The notes under the pieces: model-generated
What the model saw: only the letters and a program-made list of their open reading frames with translations
Database searches by the model: none
What the model was told of the DNA's origin: nothing
Source of the DNA: Daphnia pulex
Lineage: Eukaryota; Arthropoda; Branchiopoda; Diplostraca; Daphniidae
Assembly (NCBI RefSeq): GCF_021134715.1
Contig: NC_060017.1
Coordinates: forward strand, 1,798,001 to 1,862,000
Length of the DNA stretch: 64,000 nucleotides
Direction: 5' to 3'
In this document: piece by piece, positions 34,800-45,673 of the stretch
Layout of the letters: each line of letters begins with the position of its first letter
Position numbering within the stretch: position 1 is the first letter of the stretch
Translations under genes and position numbers: made by a program

Positions 34800-35257
34800 G
34801 CATATTGACTTTCTTCCAAGTAAGTTAGAATTAAATTGGTCATTTAGCTCCAGTACATTTAAATCTATTATAGAGTGCTGACTGCGAACCAAAAAGTCTT
34901 GGATAATTGACTGTGATTTCTCCAAAACTTTTTGTTCGCCTTTTGTTTGTCAATGACAAATTTTATTCTATTTTACTTGGTTGATTCAAAGCAAATTGTA
35001 TGAAATTAGCATATCATAATGGGCAGACATATGCAAAAGCCTTAGACTGTTTGTTACAGTCAATAATCAGCCGGCCACAACACACAAGGCCAGGGGAGTA
35101 TTCTGTTTAAGTACCGTTTTCCAGGGGTAGCAAATCGGGGGTAGCCAGTGTCGGGTAGCCAGTGTCGTCCGTATGGGTAGCCAGTGTGGGGTAGCCAGTG
35201 TCGGGGTAGCCAGTGTCGGGGTAGCCAGTGTCGAAGGTAGCAGGTGTCGTTTTCGCC
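34800..35257. mobile_element. GTAGCCAGTGTCG element, copy 3, inverted relative to copy 1
   Basis: Shares with 15820-16290, in opposite orientation, the TTGATTCAAAGC, GGGCAGACATATG, CTTAGACTGTTTGTTACAGTC and ACAACACACAAGGCCAGGGG segments. It also has the ATTATAGAGTG...GTCTTGGATAATTGACTG hairpin arm (34868-34911). It ends with about seven GGTAGCCAGTGTCGG units and GGTAGCAGGTGTCGTTTTCG at about 35228-35248. The end matches the inverted end of copy 1 (CGAAAACGACACCTGCTACC). Confidence 0.6.
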
Positions 35258-35851
35258 TGCAAATTAAAAAAAAATGTATTTAATGTTGATGTTTTAAAAT
35301 AAAAGTTATCAAATTTTTACCAATTATAACGAAAGCCAATCTTTAAGGCACACATTTCCGTTTTTTCCTTCCCAACTGAAGTTCCGGGCAATCTTTTTGT
35401 TATGGCAAATTGCACAAATTTTGCGAAAAACTTCACCTACGTCTTTACGTCCGATTGAAACAAGGTGGTTTCTATGAAATGTTTAAGTAAAATTAGCGGT
35501 CAAATAATTTTGGTTTTTAAAGAAAAATCAGAAAAGAAATCCCCCTTTACCAGTTCTTTACGGCTTGATTTACTTAAAGTTTCCATGTTTGAAATTGGGA
35601 AATCTTCCTCCTCCTCCTCATCGGTGTGCATCATCGGCCTCATAGAAATGCAATATATTATTATTATTACTATTATTATCGGTGTCGTTGATTCTTAACG
35701 TTATCAATGTCTTCAGCATGTTCTCAAGTTTTTTTTGGAGGGGGGGGCTTGTTCTCAAGAAAGGGTGTTCTTTTGATTATGAACCAGCACATGCACATTT
35801 AAATTACATAAAAATATTAGTAGGAGCAGGTGGTAGGTGGTAGGTCTGTAG
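35258..35851. other. Unassigned AT-rich sequence
   Basis: No gene is supported. It has short low-complexity stretches (CCT and ATT runs near 35610-35680) and a G-run at about 35737. Confidence 0.3.
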
Positions 35852-36154
35852 TTAATGGATGCTATTGTCCATCTGTGACATTCCAACCAAAATCACAAGG
35901 TTATTGTTTCCTTTCCATCCTTGAACTTGAAAATACGTTCTTAGACTGTGATACTTCGCAGCTGCAGCAGTGGGTGGGGGTAATTTTTTGGGGTTTACAA
36001 ATGATTGAACAGTACCTAATTTCTTAAGATAAAAATTACAGCAAAATTTATCCAAATTTACATAATTTTTAAGTTGGAATGACGCTGAAATATCAGCAGA
36101 ATCTCCACAAAGAAAGAAGTTCCTATTGAAATGAAAACGTGATGGAAAATCCAA
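35852..36154 (-). pseudogene. TE-derived ORF fragment with LPPT-type motif, minus strand
   Basis: The minus-strand frame contains SRFHFNRNFFLCGDSADISA, LGTVQSFVNPKKLPPPTAAA and AKYHSLRTYFQVQGWKG. The LPPT..A..H.LR.Y.QVQ.W pattern is one I associate with the same uncharacterised arthropod protein family as the fragment at 22068-22521. It stands alone, truncated on both sides. Family recognition is from memory and low in certainty. Confidence 0.35.
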
Positions 36155-37539
36155 AATTTCTTGTTTTTCTTGGTTGACTGAGAAGTAGTTACGTTATTGA
36201 AGGATGTTATTTTTTTTTAGTTACCTAAAGAATTTTACGTTTGCCAGAATATAGTTCTTTCTGCATTTACCGTGAACATATTGTCCTTATGAAGTAATAG
36301 GAATGCTGTCACCCCTCGTCAATATTGCTGAGTTTAATGAGATTGCACCCTTTTTACTCAGAACACGCAACATAGATAACTGATCAACAAACCATCTTGT
36401 TAAATACACGACGCCTTATGGAATGGCACGGGGTGATCCCATAATTATTGAGGGGACAGTATTTCAAGTTATTTTTTAAAATTTTCACGAATAATTGTTT
36501 TATTTTATAAATAAAATACAACCTGAAAAAACTAAGCTTTGGGTGTTTTTATTGAAAAATTCATTGGAAAATTCAAAGAAAAGTGCGTAAAAGTGCGACC
36601 CGATATTTACCCAGTAAATTTTTACCCGGGTTATTATTTTTATAACCTGCGACAAAAACGCGAAATTTTCTTGTGAACCTGTAGGCCTACACTTGTAATT
36701 AAAAGTACTTGAGGCGAAGGTTATGTGGTGTAATAAATGTACCCCAGTATTAATTGTGACATATATTGCCAAATATAAGTATTTGTGACGAAGCTTCTTT
36801 TACTAATGACCTGACCAAAGAGAAACATCCCACAACACAGCTGTGATGAAAAGATCTACAAGAACCATTATTTTTTGCCCTCACAGCTAGTGTCGTAGGT
36901 AAGCGAGAATTCTTTTTTTCGTTTGTTTTTTAAATACGGTTTTTTATGATAATTAGTGGGATAATTGAAATAATTAGTAAGAAACCATCAATAAGATTTG
37001 TGAGAGATCAATGTTAATAGATATGTAGCTTTGTAGCAATACAGATTGGTAGATTTCTTTCGTTTTACCCTTGAACTTTTGAGCGCAAAACTGTCCTGTT
37101 GAATTCAGAATATTTTCGAGGTCTTAAGTCAATAAGAACGGTCTTATCAAAGTGTTACCCATAAATGTATTACATATCGACATTCTAACGTAATTGGAAA
37201 TATTTATGTCGAGGAAAAAAAGGTCAGGTTCCCTTAAAATATTATCCCGTAATATTCGTACTCCTACTTACCAAGTATAGCCAAGTTCCTCTTTTATGTA
37301 AACGGTCCGTCGACACTTAAAAATACCACAATTGCAGAGAATCACATCAACACCGAGAACCACCGGCCAATACAGTCGGTTCATTATCGTGTTAGTTAGA
37401 AAGAGCGAATAAAGGCCATTTGAAAGCAGGTTGACGAAATGCTTTAAGCTAGGATTATTGCCATGTTCTAGACCCTGGTCGGTACCAGTCACGCTACAAA
37501 AAAATGATGAACTACGATTCTGCATTATTGACTATCGAT
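36155..37539. other. Unassigned AT-rich sequence
   Basis: No coding family is recognised in the short ORFs here (36500-36772 minus and 37268-37525 minus). Nothing else stands out. Confidence 0.3.
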
Positions 37540-38030
37540 GATTGAATGCGATCGCTGACCTTGATGTGTATCCCCTACCTAGAATACACAACTTTTTTTA
37601 TCACCTGGGACGAGGAGCAATTGTCTTTATTTGTTTTAGATTTCAAAAGTGGATACTGGCAGATCACGATAAATGACGAGAGTCGACAGAAAACTGCCTT
37701 CGTGACGCCGGACGGGTTTTATCAGAGTAAACGTCTACCCTTCGGCCTGTGTAACGGACCTTCTTCGTTCAACGAATTATGAATGAAGTAAAAACCGAGT
37801 CAAAGTGGACAGTCTGTCGTGTCTATTTAGATGATTTGGCCATCTGTGTCAAGACGTTCCAGGAACATAAGGACAATTTCGGTAACTGCCAAAGGCATAT
37901 TACTCCAGATCCAGCCAAAATAGAGGCAAATGTGTACTTCCCATCTCCTGACAAGAGTGAACACAAGCAAAGACTTAATATATACAGTACCTACCAGAAG
38001 TTTGGAAACGCCCGAGAGAAGCTTATCTAG
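37540..38030 (+). pseudogene. Gypsy-type reverse transcriptase fragment
   Basis: Two plus-strand frames join at about 37780. The first has LDFKSGYWQITINDESRQKT, TAFVTPDGFYQSK and LPFGLCNGPSSF, the RT core of Ty3/Gypsy elements. The second has KWTVCRVYLDDLAI with the YLDD catalytic motif, then skips to ITPDPAKIEA, the start of the RT-to-RNase H connection. A block of about 25-30 residues normally between these is deleted and the frame shift is uncorrected, so it is dead. No LTRs were seen nearby. Confidence 0.8.
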
Positions 38031-39040
38031 ACAGTTGATTTTCGCGGCGTTCCCAAAAATCCAATTTTGCAATGGGAACATTTTTTAAGTAGCCATAATG
38101 ATTGGTTACTTCCTGATTTTTTTCAGATTCTTAAAACTAAGGGGAGGGCAGTTAAAATGCATATAAAAATTTGGAAACATACTGTAGGGGCTTATTACAA
38201 ATTGGCTACTTTGACGGTCTCTAAATAGGGTACAAATACACTTACAACGACGCGAAAAGTTGTGAAAAAAGAGCTTCGTAATAACACGCGTCGTTGTTTG
38301 ATTTTTTCAAAACAAATTTAATATAATGAATTTGTAATTGAAAACGGGATTTATTATTTTATCCATTTAAAATCAAATGGATAAAATCAAATTTGTCGGC
38401 TGTTTTTGCTTCTTTGATGAGGCGTGAGAAAGTTGAAGTGAAATCTCACCTGCACTTCACGGCACCGCGCCCGACTTTTCCTCGGCCCCCTTTTCGATGA
38501 TGTTTCCACGCGGAACCAATTTGACTGGCGTTCAATCTCTCCGCCTCGTCAAAAAAATGCATCATAAAAGAGGTAGCTGGGTTAAAGAAAAGGTCTCCGT
38601 GATTGAATGAGTCGGAATCGGGTAAAACGGCGGTACGCACACATGCACATTCCCGAGAAAAATTTTCAGCTGTTCATCGATAAATACATCAAAATATCAA
38701 TGGCGGTGTAATATAAAAGAGGGGTGATGAAATTAAACAAAAGCTTAAGTTGGTATTTTATCTGATGTGGAACCCGCGACAAGCTCAGTCAATATATTTT
38801 CAAATGCATATGACAATGTTGGGTGTCTCATAGCAACCGCTTACTTCTCTAGCCAACAATTCGAATTTGAACAATATTTTATTTTATCGCCAGTCAACGA
38901 ATTAAATTTCGCAGTTCATATTCCAAAACAATTCAATTGCCGTTGTAAAAACACGATTCATTCAAAATTATACGCTCATTCAAAGCAAATGGCCCAATGA
39001 AGGATTCCGGCAAACAGATCTCAGCATACAGTTGTAGCTA
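38031..39040. other. Unassigned AT-rich sequence
   Basis: No supported gene; short ORFs at 38446-38640 (minus) and 38767-39000 (plus) carry no recognised motif. Confidence 0.3.
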
Positions 39041-39284
39041 TAGGGCCGTTCGACAACTTTTTTTTACATTTGTTGCCATCGCGGCAACGCAGCATTTTAG
39101 TCAAGATTGTCAACAGGCAGATTGTTGCAGGCTGCAATAGCCCGCCGCGCCTTGTCTGACCAATTAACGTAGGTCACATGGCGTCAGATTTTGTCCGACC
39201 AATTGTAGCAAACATCATCTTGACTCAAATGCTGCGTTGCCACGATGGCAACAAATGTCAAAACATTTAAATTGAACAGCCCTA
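39041..39284. mobile_element. 244-bp palindromic MITE
   Basis: The ends are TAGGGCCGTTC at 39041 and GAACAGCCCTA ending at 39284. The inverted match continues inward: ACATTTGTTGCCATCGCGGC and CGCAGCATTTTAGTCAAGAT against ATCTTGACTCAAATGCTGCG and CACGATGGCAACAAATGT, giving arms of about 70 bp with a few mismatches. No ORF. A TA target site is possible but not proved. Confidence 0.7.
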
Positions 39285-41100
39285 CATAGCATAGCAGCTG
39301 TCCTAGCGGGGATCGAGTGATCGGCTGCTGTGAGATTTAAACTATAAGAGCCTCAGGCATTGCCCCTCGCTTTGTCTGGGTGGATTTTTCAATGGAGGTA
39401 GGAATTGGATAGGTGAAGGCCTGAGGGGGGGTCAGAAAAGGTAGGGCGCTAATAATGTTTTATGTTTTGAAAATTATCCACATGTAGTGTTTTCGAGGTG
39501 GACTAGAAGTTTTGTTACATCCAATAATTTGCTTTAAGTGATCAATGGATAATTTTTCAATATTTAAATCTCTCAGACAAGGATATTCCGAGAGAACTCC
39601 ATTTGCCAATTCTAGCTTCTTCTATTGAATTTCGATTAACGATCGATGTACGTACTTGTACGGCTTTCTTCTGCCTGATAGGGTATATACTTTGTCAACT
39701 GCTCGGGCCCCCGGTTGTGGGTTCCACTGTAAGTCGGCCAAAATCAAAATTCGATTACCTTCTCCGATTATCAACCTTATATATGAGGTTCAAACCAACT
39801 CCACCACAAGACAATTACAAAAGTAGAACCCATGAAGAGTAACTTCTTTTAACATTCTTTTACCAACTAAAACAATAAATATTGCCAGTGGTCCCTTTAG
39901 ATGGCAGCTAAAATCCTCAACAATGACCACGTCATAGTCAGGGTCAAATGAATAGACCCTAATTTTAGCCACCACACCATCGGGACTGATTTAATCAAAG
40001 TGGACCTCTACTTCCACTTCCAGGCAGAGGTACTTTCATGGTTTTAAGTTCATGTAATGTAATTTAAAATATAATTATTCGGATCGGTACACAACATGGG
40101 GAGGTCAATAAACTGGAACATAGGAGGCTGTACGCTACTTAACGTTTTCGTGTGGACACATTTGTGACTTAAGTCATAAATCACATGGGGACTATACGCG
40201 TCATTAGTCTTAGTCATTAGAAGAAGTTCGTAGGGCTCTGGTCACTGACTATCAATTGGTGTTTTTGTGATTTTGCACTTTCTTTTTCATAGAATTGCGA
40301 AAAAATCTCGTTCCAGCATTTATACTAGTGGGTTTGGGTTTTATTAAGTCATAAAATGAAAATTATTTTAAATTTTGAAAACAACCTTTAAGCATTCCGC
40401 ACAAATAATCGGCTACGGTGGGTTTTCTTGTGATCGTGTGATGCCTTCAACGTCAGTTGAGAGGTAATATAAAATCTTTTTTAAAAGAACATCCCCGGTA
40501 AATATGGTGATATTTTTCATTACACCTAATCTATGTTGGATATGGACACCAAAGGCCATGAAAACAACAGATGAAGGTTTTATACCTCCTCTTTGAAGGT
40601 GCCTCAAATTGTATACCTTGAATTAAAAATATTAAAAATTCCGTATAAAAATTACATTCCTTAATGCAACTATTTTAATTGGTTTACTGCACGCCGGATT
40701 TACCTGCGTTTGCTGAAAGACGAAATTCCCACCCGTTTTACAAGATATTAAGCGTTAAAGTTTGGGTAGTTTGAATTTTATCAGAAATGGGGCGGGTAGG
40801 CCTACTTTGCCATCGCTTTTCTGAAAAGTGGGGGACTAATTTTATAGAAAGGTTTATTGCTATCTCAACCACCAAAATCCAAAAGGAATTTTCTTTCTGG
40901 ATTTTATTGGTTGAAACGTGACTAATTTTTAATTTCCAGGCAGACTCATTCAGTCCCTTTCCCTCTCTGCCTAGCAAAACGTTTTTTAGTTCCGTTTTAT
41001 TAACATCTACTATTTTTCCCCCTACTGTCCCTTTTGACCCGGTGTCCCGGTATACTCCAGTCTCCCCTAAATGCATTTCGCTGAATTTCGCTTATTGTTG
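39285..41100. other. Unassigned sequence of the repeat block
   Basis: ORFs at 39603-39842 (plus), 39790-39975 (minus), 40413-40607 (minus) and 40738-41076 (minus) look partly protein-like (for example FDPDYDVVIVEDFSCHLKGP on the minus strand near 39940). I recognise no family, and none is flanked by clear splice sites. Confidence 0.3.
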
Positions 41101-41109
41101 GGGAAAAAT

Positions 41110-41444
41110 TTACAATTTCAGATTTAGCCACGGCAAGGATGCTTAACCAAAGATTCATTGAATTAGATCCTAGTTTATATGGACATGAGAATTCTAGCTA
41201 CAACATACATATTCTTCAACATTTCATCGAACATGTTGAACGCTGGAGAGCTCCATTGTCCAGTTCATCCTTTATATTTGAACATGTCGGAGGCATGTTA
41301 AAAAATGAAATTCACGGTAAAACCTTCGTCAACCATAAAATATTTGGCCGTTTTTTAGCAAGAAGAAATTATAGAAATATTAGTAGAAAATTCATTCCTT
41401 TTGCAGCTGATGATCCTGACCCCGAGTTCTTGGAGTTCTTGTAG
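41110..41444 (+). pseudogene. Tnp2-like transposase, C-terminal fragment
   Basis: From an AG at about 41122 the frame reads DLATARMLNQRFIELDPSLY, SSYNIHILQHFIEHVERW and SSFIFEHVGGMLKNEIHG, to a stop at 41442-41444. The pattern (LYG...  ..N.H.L.H....V..W......F.FE..   ...) matches the part downstream of the catalytic region in Tnp2/DUF4218-like transposases. It is the part missing from the fragment at 31900-33082, in the same orientation and 8 kb away. It may be the other half of that element split by later insertions, or an independent copy. Confidence 0.45.
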
Positions 41445-41874
41445 AGCCTCTAGCGGATAAAGGACTGTACTGCACTGAGGCTACGAAGGGTTTTGCCGAC
41501 GAAGATTGTTTTCCTTCTGTCTTGGTAAAATTCTTTGCTGGCGTTTAATAGTCTTAGGTAATTTTGCCTTAACATTTTTTATTAAGAAGTCATATTTTAT
41601 TTTATTTTCACGTTTTCTTATAATTGCAAAAGCAGAGAAATCAATTGAATCATTGCAACTGAATAGAATTAAGTAGAGTGAAGAGATGAAAACGTAGGCT
41701 ACACTAGAGGGCAGGGCAAGTGATACGGGGTTGGAGAAATCGGAGGAAGGGTAGGACGAATGTTGGCGACAGTTGGCCATGTTAATTCTCTTAGAGAGAA
41801 TAAACCAGTGGTCTTTATCTGTGCTTTATCTGTGGTTACTGCAGAGGTATGGAGGGGTGGTTCCCAATGACAGT

Positions 41875-42076
41875 GTTAAATTTCCCATAATGGGATTCGA
41901 CGGGAAGCTACTTTTTTACTAACGACTTTTACATGGAGCCTCCATGTAAATGCCTCCATGATGGAGGCATAGGGAGGTCTCTTCGACGGTGGCGCCATCT
42001 AGGCTCTCGCGGCATATGGACATACCGAGAGACCTTTTAGTAAAAAAAGCGGACAACCCCTTATGGGAAATTTAAC
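41875..42076. mobile_element. ~200-bp MITE
   Basis: Inverted ends GTTAAATTTCCCATAATGGG (41875) and CCCCTTATGGGAAATTTAAC (ending 42076), with inner inverted matches TTTTTTACTAA/TTAGTAAAAAA. It contains an imperfect palindrome CCTCCATG...ATGGAGGC. No ORF; no clear target duplication. Confidence 0.55.
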
Positions 42077-42120
42077 ATGGAGACTGGAAACCATCGCTCC
42101 ATGCCCATGGCATGGTGTAT

Positions 42121-42654
42121 GGTGAGGGAACTTATGGTTGGAATCGGCTATCTCGAATGAAGCCAGTTTACGGACAGGAGGTGTGAAGGGCTACGACTGC
42201 GCTGTGATTGGTCAGTCGAGTCGCTACCCAAACATGCCCAAAAAATCACCACCAGATGTCTATAGCGTCGCCGTGATGACGAAATCTTCAAGTAAGATAC
42301 TGACTGGGCAGATTTCCCACGATAAAATCTATTATGGGCAGATGATTAAGCTACAGAAAAGCGAATAGCAAAAGAGTCCGAATTTACGCTAGACCAAAGT
42401 TCCCCGGATTTGACCGGGGCTCAGGTTACTCGTTTGAAAATAATTTAAGCTGGAAAAAATTCTTAATTACTGAGGTTGACTCTTTTTTTACGATGTTATA
42501 GCTTACACAAGCAATGCGCAATCGGACTTAGAAAATTTTCAAAGCTCATAGGTCATAGCTCATAGTTCACCCAATTGTCCACCAGGCAACGCTGATCAGG
42601 TGCGACTACTGGCTTCAGCCGAGATAGCCGATTCCAACCATAAGTTCCCTCACC
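42121..42654. mobile_element. ~534-bp inverted-repeat element
   Basis: The arms 42121-42166 and 42609-42654 are inverted complements (GGTGAGGGAACTTATGGTTG... against ...CAACCATAAGTTCCCTCACC) with two or three mismatches. The interior has a short open frame (42138-42368) with no recognised motif. Confidence 0.6.
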
Positions 42655-42683
42655 ATAATAATACACTATTCCCATGGTTACTG

Positions 42684-42972
42684 CAGAGTTATAGATGTAT
42701 GGTAGAACCATTTATATGGAAAGGCCTTCCATTGCCTTTTCCTCTTGGAAGTGTTCTGGCTGGAGACCTTAGTTACAGAGCCGCAGCGGGTGTGTTGGGA
42801 AACACATTTTTTTCCAAGCTTTCTACAAAGTTTCAGTAGATGGCCGCTGTTGGCGCTGACAATTAGGTCTAAATCGATACTTAAGCTCATTTTCCCACTT
42901 TCGATTCGCGATATTGGCTGCAACTTTAGAAAAATTTTACAGGCAGTGGTTCTACCATCATCTATAGCTCTG
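42684..42972. mobile_element. ~290-bp inverted-repeat element
   Basis: AGAGTTATAGATGTATGGTA at about 42684 is mirrored by TACCATCATCTATAGCTCT ending near 42972. Tandem GGTTACTGG units follow the right end. No ORF. The GGTTACTGCAGAG phrase also occurs at 41834, so the flanks are repeated too. Confidence 0.5.
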
Positions 42973-43196
42973 GTTACTGGTTACTGGTTGCTGCCTGGTT
43001 AGTGGATAATAAATTAAAGATTTCACGGAAAGAAAATCACCCACACCCCAAATTTGTGGGTGGGAAGGCAACGTTGCAACTCAAAATCTCAAATCAAAAT
43101 AAATCGTCTGCTAGACTGTCCAAACGAAAAACGATTGATCGAAGTTTTTTTTTTATCTTGTTCCTTTCTAAATATTAATTTAAAAAGTCCCCAGTA

Positions 43197-43693
43197 ATGC
43201 CGGCGATGACACCCCGTTTCACCGTTGGAATCGGTAGGGCGTTTGGTCGAAAGCCTTGCAAAGAACCGGTTCCATTTCAAGAAATTTTACCACTTAAATT
43301 GAAAGACTCAGTGTCCGGAAAGGGTGAAAAGACATCAGGTAATCAGATTTAGTAAAAATAAAAAAAATTTCTAAGTATTTCATTCTTTGAAAAAAACTAC
43401 AGATGTTGCTTGCCTTCAAGATATGGCTGTGATGTTAGCTTGCTTCAAGAAACACGATTTTAATCAGGCTTTGTGTTCAAAGGAAATTTCTTCCTTTCAG
43501 TCATGTTATTCAAAATTTGTGGTAATTCCCTGTATATTTATACAAAGATAAACAAATTAACAACTATAAATTTGAAATTTTTTAGAATGATCGGGAGCAA
43601 GCCAAAAATATGGATAACACCTTGGTTGGTGCCAAATACAGATTGCCATATAAAACCCTAAACAAAATCTTGAAGAAATACCCATCTACTTGA
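43197..43693 (+). CDS. CHCHD1: CHCHD1 / mitochondrial ribosomal protein mS37
   Basis: Exons 43197-43338, 43403-43521 and 43586-43693 join in phase to give 122 residues. The protein is a small-subunit mitoribosome component imported through the intermembrane-space oxidative folding route. The twin CX9C CHCH domain is explicit: Cys51-X9-Cys61 (ACLQDMAVMLAC) and Cys72-X9-Cys82 (CSKEISSFQSC). The N-terminus is basic and proline-containing, and the C-terminus ends LNKILKKYPST, matching the LNKLLQRFPN end of animal CHCHD1. Length fits the family (human 118). The ATG lies in CCAGTAATGCC, and a second in-frame Met is at codon 4. AATAAA at 43731-43736 is a good poly(A) signal 38 bp past the stop. All exons are shorter than 150 bp, so the gene is easy to miss. 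It sits at the edge of the transposon block and appears intact. Confidence 0.9.
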
Positions 43694-43730
43694 ACCATCA
43701 AAACTTAATGTAGAAGGCTTTCAGCATTGT

Positions 43731-43736
43731 AATAAA
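43731..43736 (+). terminator. Poly(A) signal for CHCHD1
   Basis: AATAAA 38 bp downstream of the CHCHD1 stop codon, followed by AT-rich sequence. Confidence 0.65.
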
Positions 43737-44270
43737 TTCATTAAATTAAATTCATTAAATTGTTACTTCCTAGCTATATATCTTTAAAATAAGATAATTA
43801 TATTTTCAGGCGAATTAAGGAAAATTAATTTATCTTTATTTAGATTCTCTTGTTAGAGGCTGCCTGCACATAGGCACGGACTGATGGATGTTTATTCTAA
43901 ACAAAAATTTAGATAAATAGAAATTGAATTCACTTAAAGCTTATTATTTTTGGTAGAATCAGTCTCAATTTCTTGATATCAGAGGGATAGAAGAACTTAG
44001 GAAATCGAAAGGGTCTTTAACTCTTCATTGTTAATTTATATGTTCCAATAATTTGTTTTATATTAAAAATTATAATTTATATCATGTTAAGAGGAGATGG
44101 TGGAGTGTGGCAAAACTGTACTCACACTCAAATGCAATTAATTAAACTATTTAGGAATATACCCCTGGTTTTGCTTGATTTCGCACTGTGGTCTTTAACT
44201 TTGGACTGCAATAGGAAGTAAGAAAAATCTTGAGGTATTTATTCAAAGGTAATTAACAAAATACAGGAAA

Positions 44271-44360
44271 ATGCTTTCGGTTTGGATTATTGGTATGATG
44301 ATTAGTCTCGTCGGATTATTCGTTATTATTGTCTTAATACGGCTATTAACTAGTAATTGA
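44271..44360 (+). CDS. Possible 29-residue single-pass membrane micropeptide
   Basis: The ORF runs ATG 44271 to TGA 44358-44360. The product starts MLSVWIIGMMISLVGLFV and ends with a single Arg and LLTSN, so nearly all residues form one hydrophobic helix. A GTAAGAAA donor-like site at about 44219 and an ACAG acceptor at 44263-44266 just before GAAAATG would give a 5' UTR intron of about 48 bp. Size and topology recall sarcolipin/sarcolamban-type peptides, but the sequence is not one I recognise. An ORF this short can arise by chance, so it is a candidate only. Confidence 0.3.
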   Translation: MLSVWIIGMMISLVGLFVIIVLIRLLTSN

Positions 44361-44521
44361 ACTTCACGTGCTATTTTGATTTTTTAAAACGAAACAAAAA
44401 TTAGGAACAGCCCTATCGCATGCAGGTAGCTCCGTAGCTGACAATTTAAGCGCGTTCGTTCATTCGTTGCGTCTTCTTTGCGTCTTCAAGTGAATTCTTC
44501 CAAGATTCTACCGATAGATGG

Positions 44522-45468
44522 GGGCGTCCCTAAACTGCGAAAGCGAAACGCGAAACGCGAAACGCCTAAAATGCGAAACAGCTGTGCGAAACGGACCAAA
44601 ATTTTGGGACCCTGTTTCGCATTTTAGTCTTTGGGTCCGTACTAAACTGCGAAATCGGTGTGTGCGAAACGTCGCAGTGTAAACGTCTTGGTAGCAGACG
44701 ACAATGGACGCCGTCAACAAACAAATTGTTAAGAGTTTCAAATTTTCGAGACTTCGAGTTTCGCGCACCTTATGGCTGGTCCGCTGGTCTATTTGTGTGT
44801 TGACCATGAATACGAAATACCTTGAATGCAATATGCAATAGGTGTTTTTAATTAGAAGATTGGTATAAAAAAAATTAATGGAACTTCTCGTTTCCATGTA
44901 TCAGTATCAATCAGATTAACATTCTTAATTTTAAGGAAAGTTTTAGCTGATTAAATTTTAGCTTGATTTGGAACATGGTAGCTTTGATTTTTAGCTTGAT
45001 ATAAGGCACTCATACTGTTATTGCCGATTCTTTCTTTGTGCACGTACCTACTGGTTGATTTAAATTATTTAATGTAACGTATAATCCCTGGGCCATTACC
45101 TAATATTTTATTATTTAAAAATATCACCATAACGTGCTGCTCTATGTCTTTCATTAGTTTAATAATCGTAAAATGCGCATGAAAACATACAGGGGTAGTG
45201 GCGAAGAAATCGAATTTGATTGCCCCCCTTCCTCCTTTAATGCCTCATCATAGCGGGAGACAATGAAAAATGGCGGCAATCTCCGTCAATTTGGACCTCT
45301 GTGGAGAAAAGGAAAACTTTTTGTTTCGCAAGATGTTTCGCTCTTTAGTATGCCCTCCGGCATTTGGTCCCGCGAAACGGTCCCAAAATTTTGGTCCGTT
45401 TCGCACAGCTTTTCCGCATTTTAGGCGTTTCGCGTTTCGCGTTTCGCTTTCGCAGTTTAGGGACGCCC
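44522..45468. mobile_element. MULE-like non-autonomous element with 9-bp target duplication
   Basis: Terminal inverted repeats of about 98 bp: 44522-44620 begins GGGCGTCCCTAAACTGCGAA and 45372-45468 ends TTCGCAGTTTAGGGACGCCC. Both carry GCGAAAC-type tandem units. Exact 9-bp direct repeats GATAGATGG flank the element at 44513-44521 and 45469-45477. Long TIRs with a 9-bp duplication are characteristic of Mutator-like elements. The 750-bp centre holds no transposase. Confidence 0.8.
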
Positions 45469-45673
45469 GATAGATGGTAGTCCGCTTGTTTGTTGATATT
45501 TTACGTAATGGCATCGAATGCTGTTACGACGACGTGTTATCTTTAGTATGGTTTCAAGTTGTACTTTTGACACTTTACTTACACAATGCTCACAATCTAG
45601 ACTCATTCTTTAGCAATTAGCTTCAACGGATCTTTACATTTTTCGATTAGCAACGAAAAAGAAACGAGCAGCA

